The notes: generated by a model from the sequence alone, not told the origin. A stretch of 64,000 nt of DNA from Inia geoffrensis (GCA_036417435.1 CM070913.1:4144680-4208679); one strand, 5' to 3'; counted from the stretch's first letter, positions 32,987 to 44,920 are shown. Numbers and translations are program-made.

Positions 32987-35677
32987 CCCTCAGCCTTCAG
33001 GTGGGAGTGTCGGGTGGGCTTTAGGCCCAGGATCGACACCCCCAGGGCCTCTCTGGCTGACTCTGGTGAAGCTCCAGGACCCTCACCCCGAGCAACAGGT
33101 GGGCAGGGGGCCCACCTGTTGCTGGTCCTGAGGACCAGCTAGAAACATCTCAGGGGAAGAGACAGACCCTCCAGACCCGAGGACCTGTCATGACTGACCT
33201 CCTCATTTTAGGAACATGCTGACTTTGGCCCATGACTCTGAGGTCATTGGCTGGGGTTCCCCCCCTAGTGTGTGAGCTGCCGCCCCTGCCTGCTCGTCCC
33301 GGGGTCACTGGGCAGCGTCGGAAATGGGAGCCCTGCAGACACAGCCAGGGTGGACGCCGTCGTCCCCCCAAACCCAGGGGCCGCTCCCCACAGATCAGGC
33401 TGCTTTCCCTCTTGAAGTGGGGCTGTTTCCCCAGGGTCTCGGCCTCGTGACGGGTACCAGGGCCCCTCAGCTCACAGCGCTGGAGAGAGCGGACGCTTTC
33501 TTTCAGGAGACTGCAGTTAAACCCAGAGAGCGACAAACAAGAAACTGAGGAAAACCTCCCTAGCTGCACGTGGGTGGGTCCGTGGCCTCTCCTGCAACTG
33601 CCCGGCTGTCTTCTCTGCTCTGCCCTTGACCTTCCCGCCAGGAACCCCCGCTGTACACACTCTGCTCGCTCAGGGCATCCTGCACGCACCTGGAGACTTT
33701 CCCCCAAACACGGCCCCCAGAGACGGGGAGCGGCCCAAGCTGCCCAGGCCCCGCGCAGACCCGCAGCCGGGCTTCCTTCCAGTTTGAACGACGGACACTA
33801 ACTTGATGCGTCAGACGCCGGGCGACAGGGTGGTAGGCTTCTCTGCGGCGGAGGGTAAGGACAGGCTGAGACCAGACGTGGGAAGGAGGTGACAGAGGTG
33901 GCCTGGCCCACCTGGCCCCTAACCAACGCCACCTGCTGAGCCATGTGAGGACTCAGCCCGAAGCTGCAGGGGGCAGAAGCGACCGCGAAAAAAAACACCA
34001 AACCTAAAACTGGAAGCTCGAGTTCCGGTCTTTCACTGGTCCATTTATTTTTTGAAAAAGAAAAGCACAGAAGGACGGTCCCCATGATCCGGGCACGGAG
34101 TCAGGGCTGGCTGGGGTCCCTGCTCCCAGGGAGCTCACGGCCCCACGGGGCAGGGCCAGCCAGGAAGGCAGGACGGGGCCGGGGCTCTCGGGCATGGGTG
34201 GCACGGACCCCTCGACCCCCTGGGGATGGGGCAGATTTCCAGGAGAGAAGTGAAGGGAGACCAGGGCCTGATGAAAGCAGCACAGGCCACAGAGCCAGAC
34301 AGCCATGCTCCGGAGGGATGGACGGACGGACGGACGGACAGCTCGACGGCTCTGTGGGCGGGGCTGGGTCACCAGCTTGAGGGACCAGGGGGTCCAGGTG
34401 ACGGTCCACACAGCATGAGCGATGGGTGTGCTGGGCCGACACGGGGGTGATGGGGTGCGGGGGCAGGTCAGCCCCTGGCGGGAGGGAGCCCGCAGGACTG
34501 AACGGCAGCTGTAGCGCTGGGGGGAGACGGTGGCCCCCTCGACAGCCCTGCCCCAGGATCTCAGTGACGTGTCTCTGGGGGCCTCGGTACCCCTCCTGAA
34601 AGGGGGGCCTGGTTTGCGCGCAGACCCCCTCCCTCTGACTGGGGGCGTCTGTGTTAAGCGGGAGGTGAACTTCGAGCAGGAACTGCAGGAAACGACGTCG
34701 TTCAAGCTGATTTCTAAACTGCTTTAGAAAGGAATTTTTCTTTATAAGCCTAGGTTTTCTTTAAAGCATTCAATTTTTAGTCAACCATGCTTGAATTTTA
34801 ATTAGGACACGATCATTACATTCCCAAACAAAGACTGAGTATTTTCTGCTGCAAGGAACGTAGTACCACATCCGAGAGCAGGCAGGATTAGTGGAGTGCG
34901 CGGTACCCATCACAGAAGTCCCGGAGGGGCCCCCCGACAGACGGCGCCACTGCAACGCGCACTCCTGCAGGTCTGTTCACGTACACGCTCGTGACATGGT
35001 GGGCACGAGACCACGTTATTCAAGCCTGGACAGGAGTGGCTAGCGTCTGCCTGAAAACAGTTGATTCTACTTGCTACCCCTCGGGTTTCCAGGGCTTTCT
35101 ATCACCTAGTCTGTCGTACGTGGCATTTCACGCTAGGAGAAGACCAAAGCCTTCAAAAACATCTTGCTTTTACTAAGATGATGAAGTGGCTGCTTCTGCA
35201 ATTAGCCCTAGCGCATGGTTTCCCTCCTAGGTTATATGAATCTCAAGTTTTTAAAAGAGAAGTCACAGTATAACAAGACCGTTGGCACAGCTGTGCTTAC
35301 GTGACACAGGTGACGCAGGACGTGGCCCTCTCTGGACACACACCCTGCCGGCCTGGACGAGGGCGGCGTGGGCCCCGGGCGCCAGGCCTCGGGTCTGAGC
35401 AACACCGAGAAACAACTTTCTACTAGTTCAGAAGCGAAACAACACACGATGCTGTTCTTCAGAAAGCAGCCTGAAAAGTGGAGAAGGTGAACAGGTCCTT
35501 TTCTGGCCAAGCAACCATCCTCAGAGTGTGTGAGCGGACAATCGGAACGAGGTGCTTTTTGGTCGAGTAAAGTGTGTTTGGGAGTGCAAGCCTCCTGGTC
35601 ACCGGAGGTGCAATTATCCAACCAAGAGTTTTCTGTGGGACATTAGCTCGAGGACAGAAATCATTACCGTTAGTTAA

Positions 35678-35723
35678 TGATCACACCAACCACCAGCCTT
35701 CAGGCTTCATACAAGGGTTTATT
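35678..35723 (-). promoter_or_regulatory. NFATC1: Proximal poly(A) site of the short NFATC1 isoform
   Basis: On the minus strand an AATAAA hexamer lies at 35718-35723, about 345 bases after the short-isoform stop codon. It is followed some 20-40 bases later by a GT-rich stretch (GGCTGGTGGTTGGTGTGA, near 35680-35697), the usual layout of hexamer, cleavage zone and downstream element. Cleavage would be expected around 35700-35710, giving a 3' UTR of roughly 360 bases. This corresponds in position to the pA1 site described for NFATC1 in other mammals. The exact cleavage base is inferred. Confidence 0.7.
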
Positions 35724-36066
35724 TCTAAAGGCACCTGCAAAATCACTGTAACTATTTGCTTCTCCGCCTGAAGCATCTCTAGAATTTAAACTCACGCCAA
35801 GGCCACCTCAGCTTCTGTGTACAGAAGAGCTGCACCTTTTCTCCCCCTTGGCGGTCGTGTATCTGCAGGCAGCCAGCAAAACGATCAGTAATTATCCCCC
35901 AATGCAGCCCCAGCCCCGAGAGTAATAAAGGAATATACACTGAAAGCTTCACTCTTCTTTGGAAGGAACCGATGACGTGATCTTGCTAACAGGACGGTGA
36001 CAGCTCGGGCGTACAGCGCAACCACACGGTTTGAAGCCACCACGTGTCAGGGTTCCTGATTTTCTT

Positions 36067-36125
36067 TTAGCAAAAGTACCCCGTGGGTTCGTTCGCAGCG
36101 TTTAGGGTTAGAAAGAGAGCGTTAC
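36067..36125 (-). CDS. NFATC1: NFATC1 short-isoform (NFATc1/A type) C-terminal tail, intron read-through
   Basis: Reading exon 9 across its own splice donor gives 19 further codons ending in TAA at 36067-36069, with the peptide [18 protein letters not shown] after the split Gly. From memory, the human short isoform ends with a similarly sized tail that starts NAIFLTV and finishes with Cys-Phe-Phe after the same LPANG, so position, length and the NA[IL]FLT core agree while the rest has diverged. In lymphocytes this isoform is the inducible one, made by use of the proximal poly(A) site; that is family knowledge and not visible here. A poly(A) signal about 345 bases downstream supports real use. 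The remaining doubt is expression in this species. Confidence 0.85.
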
Positions 36126-36258
36126 CGTTGGCGGGCAGGTAGGTGAAGTGCTGGTACTGGCTCCTCTTCCGCTTCCCGTTGCAGACGTAGAAGTTGACTT
36201 GGACGGGGCTGGTTATCCTCTGGTTGCGAAAAGGCGGGATCTCCACCACCAGCGAATT
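36126..36258 (-). CDS. NFATC1: NFATC1 exon 9: end of the Rel-homology region with NLS-like KRKR
   Basis: The spliced part of the exon is 133 bp, with acceptor ctcactag|AATTCGCTG and donor CCCGCCAACG|GTAACG. It starts in phase 0 and ends in phase 1. The peptide runs [20 protein letters not shown], then [20 protein letters not shown] and LPAN. It finishes the IPT/TIG domain, and KRKR is the basic cluster known as the second nuclear localisation signal of NFATc1. The exon has two possible ends. If spliced, Asn-Val continues into exon 10; if not, translation runs into the intron and makes the short isoform tail described separately. The donor base G and the first intron bases TAACG also read as sense codons, which lets this dual use work. 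Confidence 0.97.
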
Positions 36259-37589
36259 CTAGTGAGAGAGCGGCAGAAGGAGGGGGCGGTGAGCATCTCG
36301 CAAACGCACAGACACACCCAGGCCCTCCCGGAGTGTGAAACACACAGCAGGTTTCCCCTTCAGAGAGGCCACCCTGAGAGACTGCGGGGACCCTGATTCC
36401 TCCCAGCAGAGCCGAAAGGTGGGCTGAGGGTGTGTGCGAGGTAGGGAGGCGGGGGGCTTCACGTAAGATGCCACCGACTTGGCCCAGGAGAGAAGCCGTG
36501 AGCACAGATGCTAAGAGCGGGCCCGCTATCGGGCAGGGAAGTCTCCACAAGACCCCACGCCCCTCTGCCCCCAAGCCAAGGCATGACCTTCAGAAAACTA
36601 AGCCCACATTCGCCGACTTGGTGCTCCTGGGGAAGCCGGGAGCAGCAGTTCAGATAACTGGCAACGAAGACCCAGGGGAAGTGCTCGCCGCAGACCTTCT
36701 GTGCCCACGGCCCAAAGCCCAAGCCATGACCCTCTCAAATCGAAGGGGACGGGGGAGTAGGACTCAGCGAACTTGGGAGGGGCGGACAGTCAGGCATGGA
36801 TGCCGTCAGGGTGGCTTGCGGAAGCTACTGTTACCTTTCCACGTTTTAAATGAAAAGTCAGCGACACGTTTACAAAACGGTGCCCTTTCAAGTTACATAT
36901 ATAAACACAGGTCACCGTGGGGCAGCATGCGTGTGGGAGAAGGAAGCAGGCTGGGGTCCGTGTGCTGAGACTGGGCGTCCACGTGAGGGCCCGTCCTTGG
37001 CGCCAAAGAGGTGCCCTTGATTTGGGGAGGGGGGCGGAGAGTTCACATCCAGAAAGTTTCTTCAAGGTTTTTGGTCGTATGATTTCGGTTAACAAGTAGG
37101 AGAATGTATACGAAAAACCCATGGCATCCCTTTTTTTTTTTTAATTAGAGTAACTGTAGCCTGTTACCCAATTTAACAGCAAAATTGATTGAATCCTGTT
37201 AATAATGAAATCTGACGAATGTTTAACCAAAACTGAGGAGAACTTCAGGGCAACCTCTTCCCTTTCCAGGTGAAGAAATGGGGGTCAGGAGCCTGCTGCT
37301 GAGGGCACATGAGTGGCAGGGCCGGAGGGGCCGGGACCCGGGCTGCAGCCCCCTCTGGGCTCCGTCCCCTGGGGCCACACTTGGGTCAGGCAATGTGCCC
37401 CTGTGGTTCTAACAGCTTCATTCCATTTGGAAGAAGCCAGGAGCACGCAGGTCTCCTGCCTGAGCAAAGGAACCCCAAGGGGACAGACCCAGTGGGGCTG
37501 AGGGTGTGTGCCCGGGCAGACCCCCCTGAGAGTCTGCACCCCAGCCATGCGGCCCGTGTCTGGGAGTCTGGCTGGGGCCCGACGGGTCT

Positions 37590-37740
37590 GGGTTTCTGCC
37601 CTGGCTCTGCCATCTCTGAGTCTTAGCTCCACCACCTGCACAGGGAACCGGAGGAGAAAGACACTCCTCGGGGGCTGTTTTCTGAGGATTCAGTGATATG
37701 AGGTGACCCTGCAGGTGATGCTGGCGCCCGGCACGCAGCT
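37590..37740 (+). repeat. MIR element, sense
   Basis: The sequence gccctggctctgccatctct is followed by gaggattcagtgatatgagg and the end part tggcgcccggcacgcag, in MIR order. It is strongly diverged. Confidence 0.6.
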
Positions 37741-38198
37741 GGTGCGCCATGATGGCCGACACAGCGGCCCGCGGTGACCGGAGACCGATCTCTACAGGAG
37801 GAACCAGGACAAGAGACAGAAAGGAAGAGGGTTTGCCTAAGCTGAGACCAGAAGCAAAGCGGGCAGGCATCGACAGCAGCGGCTGCAGGAAGTACCGGGA
37901 TGCGTCCGGCAGGGCAAGGAGCCTCGAGCAGGTTCCAGGTCGCGCGGTCGGCTTCTGTGGGTTCTAAGAGGCTGGAGGGTTGTGTTTTGATGTGGGCACA
38001 GACTGATATGCTAGACAAACTATGAAATTTTGTGACAAAGTTCTGTCCTCGTGGGAGCACTAATGCTAAATACACAATGAGGTAGAAGTGGGAAGAAAAA
38101 TGCAGTGACAGGAAAATCTGTCACGACAGGAACAGAGTAAGGGTTACAAACGGCACTCAGTACATCCATGTCACCTGCTTTAAGAACACCCACTGTCT

Positions 38199-38514
38199 GG
38201 CGGCTTCCCTGGCGGCGCAGTGGTTAAGGATCCACCTGCCAGTGCAGGGGACGTGGGTTCGATCCCTGGTCCGGGAGGATCTCACAGGCCGTGGAGCAAC
38301 TAAGCCCGCGAGCCACAGTTATTGAAGCCCACGCGCCTAGAGCCCGTGAGCCACAACAAGAGAAGCCACTGCAACGAGACGAAGCCCGTGCACCGCAACC
38401 AAGAGTAGCCCCCGCTCGCCGCAACTAGAGAAAAGCCCGTGTGCAGCAACGAAGACCCAACGCAGCCACAAATAAATAAATAAATAAATAACTCAAATTA
38501 ATTAAAAAAAAAAG
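38199..38514 (+). mobile_element. CHR-type SINE, sense, near full length
   Basis: It begins gcggcttccctggcggcgca, has the promoter-like gggttcgatccctgg, the 3' part agtagcccccgctcgccgca and gaagacccaacgcagcc, then an (AAAT)n tail. Flanking direct repeats are aacacccactgtct (38185-38198) and aaaacccattgtct (38515-38528), with two mismatches. This is the clearest copy for identifying the family. Confidence 0.95.
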
Positions 38515-38528
38515 AAAACCCATTGTCT

Positions 38529-38800
38529 AAATTGCTCACGACAGTACATAAACTATATATACAGCACAATCCGACCTTGTTTTAAATACGCGCACAACAT
38601 AAGGTACACGTATGTATGTGTGTGCACATGTAGATACACACCCATGACAGGAAAAGGATGGAAGGAAATATGCCCAAATGTTAATGGTGGCTACATCCAA
38701 GTGGTGAAATTACACTAGGCATTTTCTTTGGTTATACTTTGCTATATCTTCCAATTTTCCACAGTGAATATGACGCTCTTTTATAATTAGAAAAAAAAAT
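38529..38800 (+). mobile_element. L1-type 3' UTR tail
   Basis: The segments ggatggaaggaaatatgccc, aaatgttaatggtggctaca, tcttccaattttccacagtg and ataattagaaaaaaaaat match the order of an old L1 3' UTR with its poly(A). Part of the element may lie upstream of the SINE that cuts it at 38.2 kb. The subfamily is not determined. Confidence 0.5.
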
Positions 38801-39515
38801 ATCAAAGTAAACTTCATTGAAGAGATAAAGAAAGATGAAATGGTGAACGTAAAGCACATTATTATTCACACGTCCTGCGTTTCTTTTAAAACAACACGTG
38901 ACTGGTAACTGTTAAGCTTCCTTTAACATATGCACTGTTCACGGCGGAAAAGGAAGCTCAACCACGGAAAGTCTGAACATGCAAACCGGGCGGAATTTTC
39001 TCGATGCCACAGATGCATAGCTTCTGCAGGCCTCTCCTTCCTGCCCAGGGAGAAGGGGTGGGCGGCACTGGGGCCTGGGGGCAGCTGGAACTGGGAGCTG
39101 AGGGCCCCCGTTTCGGGGTGACGGCTCGTGGCCAGTGTCTGTCACAGCAAACCTGAGGGCCGGCTCTGCGGCTGCTGGGCCTGCGGGACCCAGAGTCCCC
39201 GTCGGAAAGCGGAGCTGCCTGAGACGGGGCGCTTTCTCGGGGCGGGGGGGGGGGACAGGAGGAGCCCAAGAGGACGTGCGAGGTTAGAGGCCTGGACACC
39301 CTGGGGGGAGCGAGGTCACGGACACAGGTGTCGCCCCTGGGCCAGGGAGGAGGCATCCCCTTCCGATACCATCTGAAAAGCCTTCTGGTAAATGGGCTGG
39401 TGCTTGGAAAAGAAAGCGTAAGTGGCAGGTGAAAGATGCTTCCCCCTGACGGCGCCACCTGTGCGGAGAAAGCGCAGGCCCCAGGCCCCCTTCCCAGCAC
39501 GGGTCCTCCCGGCCA

Positions 39516-39533
39516 CCGCGCAGAGGGCGCCTA
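39516..39533 (+). promoter_or_regulatory. CTCF-like motif
   Basis: The string CGCGCAGAGGGCGCCTAG resembles the CTCF core with the AGAGGGCGC centre. It is an eye match only. Confidence 0.3.
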
Positions 39534-40727
39534 GATCCCGTCGGCAAAGCCCGCAGCCCGAGGTCCCCTGTTCACACGGGGGAGCCTGAGCGAAAAATTC
39601 AGTCCCTCACCTGGACGAGACTCTGAACCGTGACCCCCATTCCCTGCATCCACACACCTGCGTCAGGAGTGGCTGGTGGGACGAGGCAGAGAGCCTGGAA
39701 GGCCTGTGAACGTCTCCAGAAAGTCACCTGCCAGCCTGTGCATTGTGTTACCCGAAGGTTTCTACTGCTCTTCTGGGACTAAGTAGGAGGCACACGCACT
39801 CAGTGGTGCACAGTAACCCAACCCCGTCAGTAATCACTTCACACACAATGGTCTCAACACCCCAACCAGAAGACAGAGACTGTCAGGGCAGGTAAGAACA
39901 CAAGGCCCAGCTCTTTGCTGTCTGCAAGGGCCCGCTTAAAACACAAAGACACAGACTGAAAGGCGTGCCATATTAATACGCAGCCAGAGAAAGCTGCAGC
40001 AGCTACGTAACTTTCAGACAGAAAACATCCTCCATCCACAACTCAAGAAACAATCATTCTGCCTCAGGTCCCTCCGTGCGTGAACAACCACGAGGGCCAT
40101 GGGGGGCCGCGTGTAAGGACGGGCTCAGGCAGGCCCTGGGCCAGCGCAGCGACCCCTCAGAGGTCAGGCGTGTGCGGTGGGCGCCCGTCCCCGCAGGGGC
40201 CCCGGCTGCCGGCCAACGGACAAGCCGGCTGAGCACGCTGAGGTCTGACCTCGCGTCTGTGTCTTGGCTCTTCCCTGGGAGTACAGCAGTGAGGGGGTCA
40301 CTGTCAAGGACGCTGGCGGAACCCCGAGGCCCACCTGCCTGGGAGGGGGGAAGGTGCACTCAGGTTCCAGACAGCAGGTCCTCCGGGGGGGTGGGCAGCG
40401 GGCCCCCTGGGGCCCTGCTGACAATGGCAGCCAGAGGGGACAGCAGGCCCCGGGGGTATGAGTGCATCCTGGTCTTCCTGGTGGGGGGCCTGCAGCGCAC
40501 GAGGCGCCCTGTCCTCCCTGCAGCGTCCGAGTCGTCCCCGTGCTGCAAGTCCGGAGAACGCTTATGTCGCGAAGCGTTTCCCAACCATTTCTATTCCTCG
40601 CTCTCTCTGTTATGTTCATCAGTGGTTCGTTTTAACAAAACAGAAGCCATATGCCTCGGGTCAGGAGCCGCAGCCTATAAAAAGCCCCGCCCAGAGAGCG
40701 ACGCCCATGGCCGCCTGCCGCACTCAC

Positions 40728-40783
40728 CGGCTTGCACAGGGATCCGTCGATTTTCGCCTCCATCTCCCAGATGTGGTGGCCGT
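40728..40783 (-). CDS. NFATC1: NFATC1 exon 8: short IPT-domain exon
   Basis: This 56-bp exon is easy to miss because it lies inside a 12-kb stretch of intron. Its acceptor is ttgcag|ACGGCCACC and its donor AAGCCG|GTGAGTG. It enters in phase 1 (completing Asp from G|AC) and leaves in phase 0. It encodes GHHIWEMEAKIDGSLCKP, which matches the part of the NFATc1 IPT domain between the VEKAPD strand and the [10 protein letters not shown] strand. The size and phase fit exons 7 and 9 exactly, so the six exons join into one uninterrupted frame. Confidence 0.96.
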
Positions 40784-43123
40784 CTGCAAGAAAGGGCGCG
40801 AGAAATCTGTTACTCTGTCCTGACCGGGCACCGCCCCCAAATCACACCTGGATGCAGGCAGACAGGACTCGGGGCGGGAACCCTCTGATGAGAGGGTCCA
40901 CCCTGGCCCGGCCGGCCCACTAGCAGCTGGTGCGACTGGGATGCCGCACCTGACTGACCGGCTGGAGAGAGGCCTTGAGGCCCTGGGAAGCAGCTCAAAC
41001 CCAAACCCGAGAGCAGGGACCTGGTGGGGCCTGGAGACGCCCGCTCTGCAGGAAGGAGCCACGTGCCAGCGAGCATCCCCAGTGCCAGCCCCGGGAGGGG
41101 TCCACGCTCGGGTCTCCAAGGGGAGCGAGCCCGGGAGGCCCGCGGATGACGCGGGTAAGAAGGGTGCTGGTCTGGGGACTCGGACCCGGTTTGAGTCTGG
41201 CCTGCGGTGTACGGGGGGGAGCGGGGCCTCGCGACCGGGGCCACAGAGCCCTCGGTGTCTCGGGAGCAGGGTTATTCTAATGAGTAGGGGCCCGGGAGCC
41301 TCGGGTCCTGCCCCAGCTCAGGGGAACTGTCGGGTGAACAAGAGAATCCTCTCTCTGACTGTGCTTTGCCGCATCAGGATACAGAAATGCAAAACACAAG
41401 GTATTTTTAACCTCACCCTGTGGCGTCTGCATGTTTGAAAAAACTGAAAAGGCTCCAGTGCCATGAAAGAAAGGGTTTATTGTCCCCGGACCAGGCCCTC
41501 GAGGGAGCCGAAGCCTGGAAGCCCGCCCTCCGGGGTGACGGAGCGGAGCCACGTTCTGGGAGCTGGGAAGCCCTTCCGGCAGGCACGCTGTTTGTGGACC
41601 ACGTCTGGCCGTTACTTTGAATTAACAGACGTCAGTCTCCTACAGGGGCCTCCTTCCTCTGCAACTTGTATGAAGTCGGCTCCCCAAACCAACCACTACA
41701 GCTGGATGGGCTGAGCTGTCGCTTATTCTCTGTTTTCCAAGAAGAAATGTGTGTGTGTTCCAAATCCTAAAGTATAAATAAATTAGACAAAATCTCCTTT
41801 TTCTCCCTGGCAGTGCTGGCCGGGCAGGGGCGGAGGGTGGAGCAGAGAGGAAATGTGAGTCACAGAGAGGCTGGGACGTGCCAGGACCACACCAGCCCCT
41901 CGGGACGCGGAGGTGCCCATGCTGGGTATCCACCAGATGGACCCCCTCAGTGATAAGACATGGGCCGGAGGCCCGAGGGACCCACATCCATCTCTCCTCT
42001 AGGAAAAAATAACAGGAAACGGAAAGAACACCCACCGCCTTTAAAGGCATCAGGAGTTCTGCAAAGCAGCAAACGCTCCACAGTCCTGTGAGCACAGGAC
42101 TCGGTGAACGAAGTGCCCTGACTCCGGGCCAATAAACGAGGGAGGATCCCGGCGCCTGTGCAAAGCGCTACGGGACGCAGGCTCCTGCGTGGCGCAGCCC
42201 AGACCTGCTGCACATGCGGACGCACTGTCGGGCCCCCCCACCGGTTTGAGGAGATTGAAGTTACTCTTCCTGTAACCAAGCCTCCCGCGTCCTTGGTGCC
42301 TTTTAGGATCAACAAGTTTTCTCATGACAAAGCCTATCTTTGTCCCTTTCCCCCAAAACAGCTTTAAGCGCTAAAACCTGAACTGTCGGCAGCCTCTCAG
42401 CCTTTTGTCGATGGAGGCTGACGGGCCTCCCGTCAGGAGAGGGGACACTGAGGCCACTGGGGGCCAGGGACGCCCAGCATTACCCGGCGTCCACCTTACC
42501 ACCACCCGCCCTCCAGGAGGGACCCGAGACCAGACCAGCCTCCCGGGAACACCGTTGCAGGTTCACCTGTGGAACAAAAATTAAGGGAAATACAGGCGTG
42601 GAGTGGAGCGGGCGGTGGGGTGTGCATGCTGAGGACACGCAGGGCGGGAGGGGTCTCCTCCCTCCAGGGCTTCCCGGGCCTTTGGGACACCGTCCTTGTC
42701 ACAGCACCTGCCTGGGGGCAGGCGGTCTCACTGTGCGCACCAGGTCTGCGAGCCAGCCGGGCCTGGCCACCGACACCGTTTCTGAAAGTGCAGACCCTTC
42801 AAACCACACCACTAAAGCCTGACTCACAGGCCCAGGGTTCCCTGTGTCCCCGTCACCCTGGCCCTGGGAGGCTCTGGCCCCGAGTCTCTATTCTGTGGTT
42901 GAGTCATGGCTGAGGGGCTGGTCTTGGGGATCCCAAGCGCCACGTGAGCTCTTAGAGGCCAGTGTCTCCTTGGTCAGAAGTACACACACAGCCCTGCTCA
43001 GGGACAAGACAGGAGAAGACGCCAAGGGCTAGCGATTGCCTGCTCTGTCGTCACACGGGGACCCTCCCCACTGGCACCCGCAGCCCCGCTGGCTGCTGAC
43101 TCCCCAGAGCTGCCCTGGCCACC

Positions 43124-43237
43124 CTCGGGTGGGAGGCCATGCGGCCTCTAGGTGGCCTCTTCTGCACAGGCCCGGCCGCCCTCAGGTGGGAGGCCATGCG
43201 GCCTCTGGGCGGCCTCTTCTGCACAGGCCCGCTGGGC
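43124..43237. repeat. 57-bp tandem duplication
   Basis: Two adjacent copies of ctcgggtgggaggccatgcg plus gcctctaggtggcctcttct and gcacaggcccggccgcc differ at only a few bases. The period is a multiple of three. Confidence 0.85.
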
Positions 43238-44904
43238 GTCCTGCGCAAGTTCGGCCTCTACCAGGAAGGGAAGCGATCGGCCCTGAATGGCCCTTTGTGT
43301 TCCAGCCTTATCAGGAGTTTGCTGGCTTTCTCAGTAGGAAACTGCGCGCAAGCCCAGAAGTAAAACTATTCCGAATCATTAGGGAATTCCCTGCGGCGTG
43401 AGTCATCAGAAAGGCTTCCCCACCCCACCCACGGCCAGGAGGCTTCCACAGCCGCCTCGGGAGGAGCTGCCTCCCTGGGACAGGGCTGAGCAGGGGCCAC
43501 CGACGGAGGCCCGAGGGTCCCCAGCAGCCTCACTTGTTTCCAGCCCTCCGCAGGGCCAGGGCAGAGCTGCTGCCTCTGACCCACACGCAGTGGCACACTC
43601 GGGCCGTCGGAGCCCCGCGGACCAGCAGATGCACCTCCAGAGTGAGGGAAAGTCCAGCCGCTGAGGCACCTCTGAGGCCCGACACCCCCGCCAGGAGCGC
43701 CCAGGGGAGCAACACACGTGTGCTCTCGGGAGCCCGCGCCCGGAGCCACTGCGGCGTCACGCGTGACACCGACGGCCGTGCACGGCAAACAATGACCAGG
43801 ACGTTCTCCCTCCGGCCCTCAGAGGGTGACGTCCTGATGCTCCCGCAGGATGGACCTCAAGGACCTCGCTGGGTGGAGGAGCTGGGCCCACAGGACGCCC
43901 TGAGCAGGCAAGTCCGTGGAGACAGAAAGCGGTCCTCGGCTGCCAGGCTGCGGGAGGACACGGGTGCCGGCTAGCGGGTGGAGCTTCTTTGGGGGTGAGG
44001 AGAAGGTCCTGAGATGTGTGCTGGGCTCTGAATCAACCCAAGCCCTTGGACTTCAGAGGGGCGAGTTGTGCGGTCTATGAGTTATATCTCAACATGGCTG
44101 ACACGGAAAATGAATCCTCCCACACGGCTGCACGTGGCGTCGCCACACGTGGTCCTGAAAGCGGCGGAAGAGACCAGAGCCTGGAGCCACTCCCCCCGCC
44201 GTGCCCACTCCCACCCCGGCCCACTCTCTGGAGCCCTCCTGGGGAGGTGCCTGGAGGAAGAGACGAGCGAGCCAGGCCAAGCCGAGGGGGCTCTCTGGTG
44301 ACACCCCACGCGTGCACAGGACGCCTCCACTCTGGCTACTGCAGCCCCCGCAAGGCTCACAGCCGGCCTGCACACCCCTGCCCCCTCCACTGCAGGCGGC
44401 CATGCCCTGGAGGGAGAGGTGCAGCCGGGGCCGTGGAGGCCAGGGAGGGCAGAGGTCACGCTGAGCCCACCGCCCAATCCAGCAGCTGCAGCCCGCTCCC
44501 CTCCCCAGCCTGCCGCGTGTGCACCCACGAGGAGAGCCCTGCAGGGAGGGGAGGTCCCCAGGGACAGGGGTGAGGGCGCGTCCCGGGACACTGACAAAGG
44601 GGAGAGCTCGGAGCCGGGAGGAGAAGGGCCCTCAAGCCCCTGACGCCAACAGAGCCCGCGCACCTGAAAGGGCCCTGCCCGTCTGCCCATCTCCGCGGAG
44701 GGGTGGCCGGGGTAGCATGATCCCTCCCAAGCCTGTTCAAGATGTTGTGTAGTTTAGAAGCATGAGAGGATCACTGAATTCCGAGGCCACAAAGTGAGAA
44801 AGAGCCTCCTGGGGACAAGAGGGGCCCAGCCGCTGCTCTCGTCCACTGACTGGGGGTCAGGGCCGTTTCCCAGACGGTCAGTCCCAGGCAGGTTGCAGGC
44901 TGGG

Positions 44905-44920
44905 GCTACCAGGGGGCAGC
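44905..44920 (+). promoter_or_regulatory. CTCF-like motif
   Basis: The string GCTACCAGGGGGCAGC closely resembles the CTCF core (CCA..AGGGGGC). Binding is not shown. Confidence 0.35.

Larger units (their letters stand above)
26363..36066 (-). other. NFATC1 intron 9 and short-isoform 3' UTR
   Basis: Relative to the long isoforms the intron runs from the exon 9 donor (36125) to the exon 10 acceptor (26363), 9763 bp including the 59-bp short-isoform tail. The part just below 36067 is 3' UTR of the short form down to about 35.7 kb. Apart from one SINE (28.7-29.0 kb) and a 33-bp tandem repeat (32.92 kb), the parts 26.4-28.7, 29.0-32.9 and 33.0-35.7 kb look like unique GC-rich DNA, with an AT-rich patch near 34720-34860. 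Long open frames there reflect base composition. Confidence 0.85.
36259..40727 (-). other. NFATC1 intron 8
   Basis: The intron is 4469 bp between exon 8 and exon 9. It holds a MIR (37.59 kb), a sense CHR SINE (38.2-38.5 kb) and an L1-type tail (38.52-38.80 kb). The rest (36.26-37.59, 37.74-38.18 and 38.8-40.7 kb) appears unique, with a G-run near 39241-39255 and a CTCF-like motif near 39.52 kb. No additional exon is visible. Confidence 0.9.

Noticed and set aside
31968..33131. 387-codon plus-strand frame
   Set aside because: It lies in intron 9, is low in hydrophobic residues, crosses the 33-bp duplication, and shows no domain or conserved motif.
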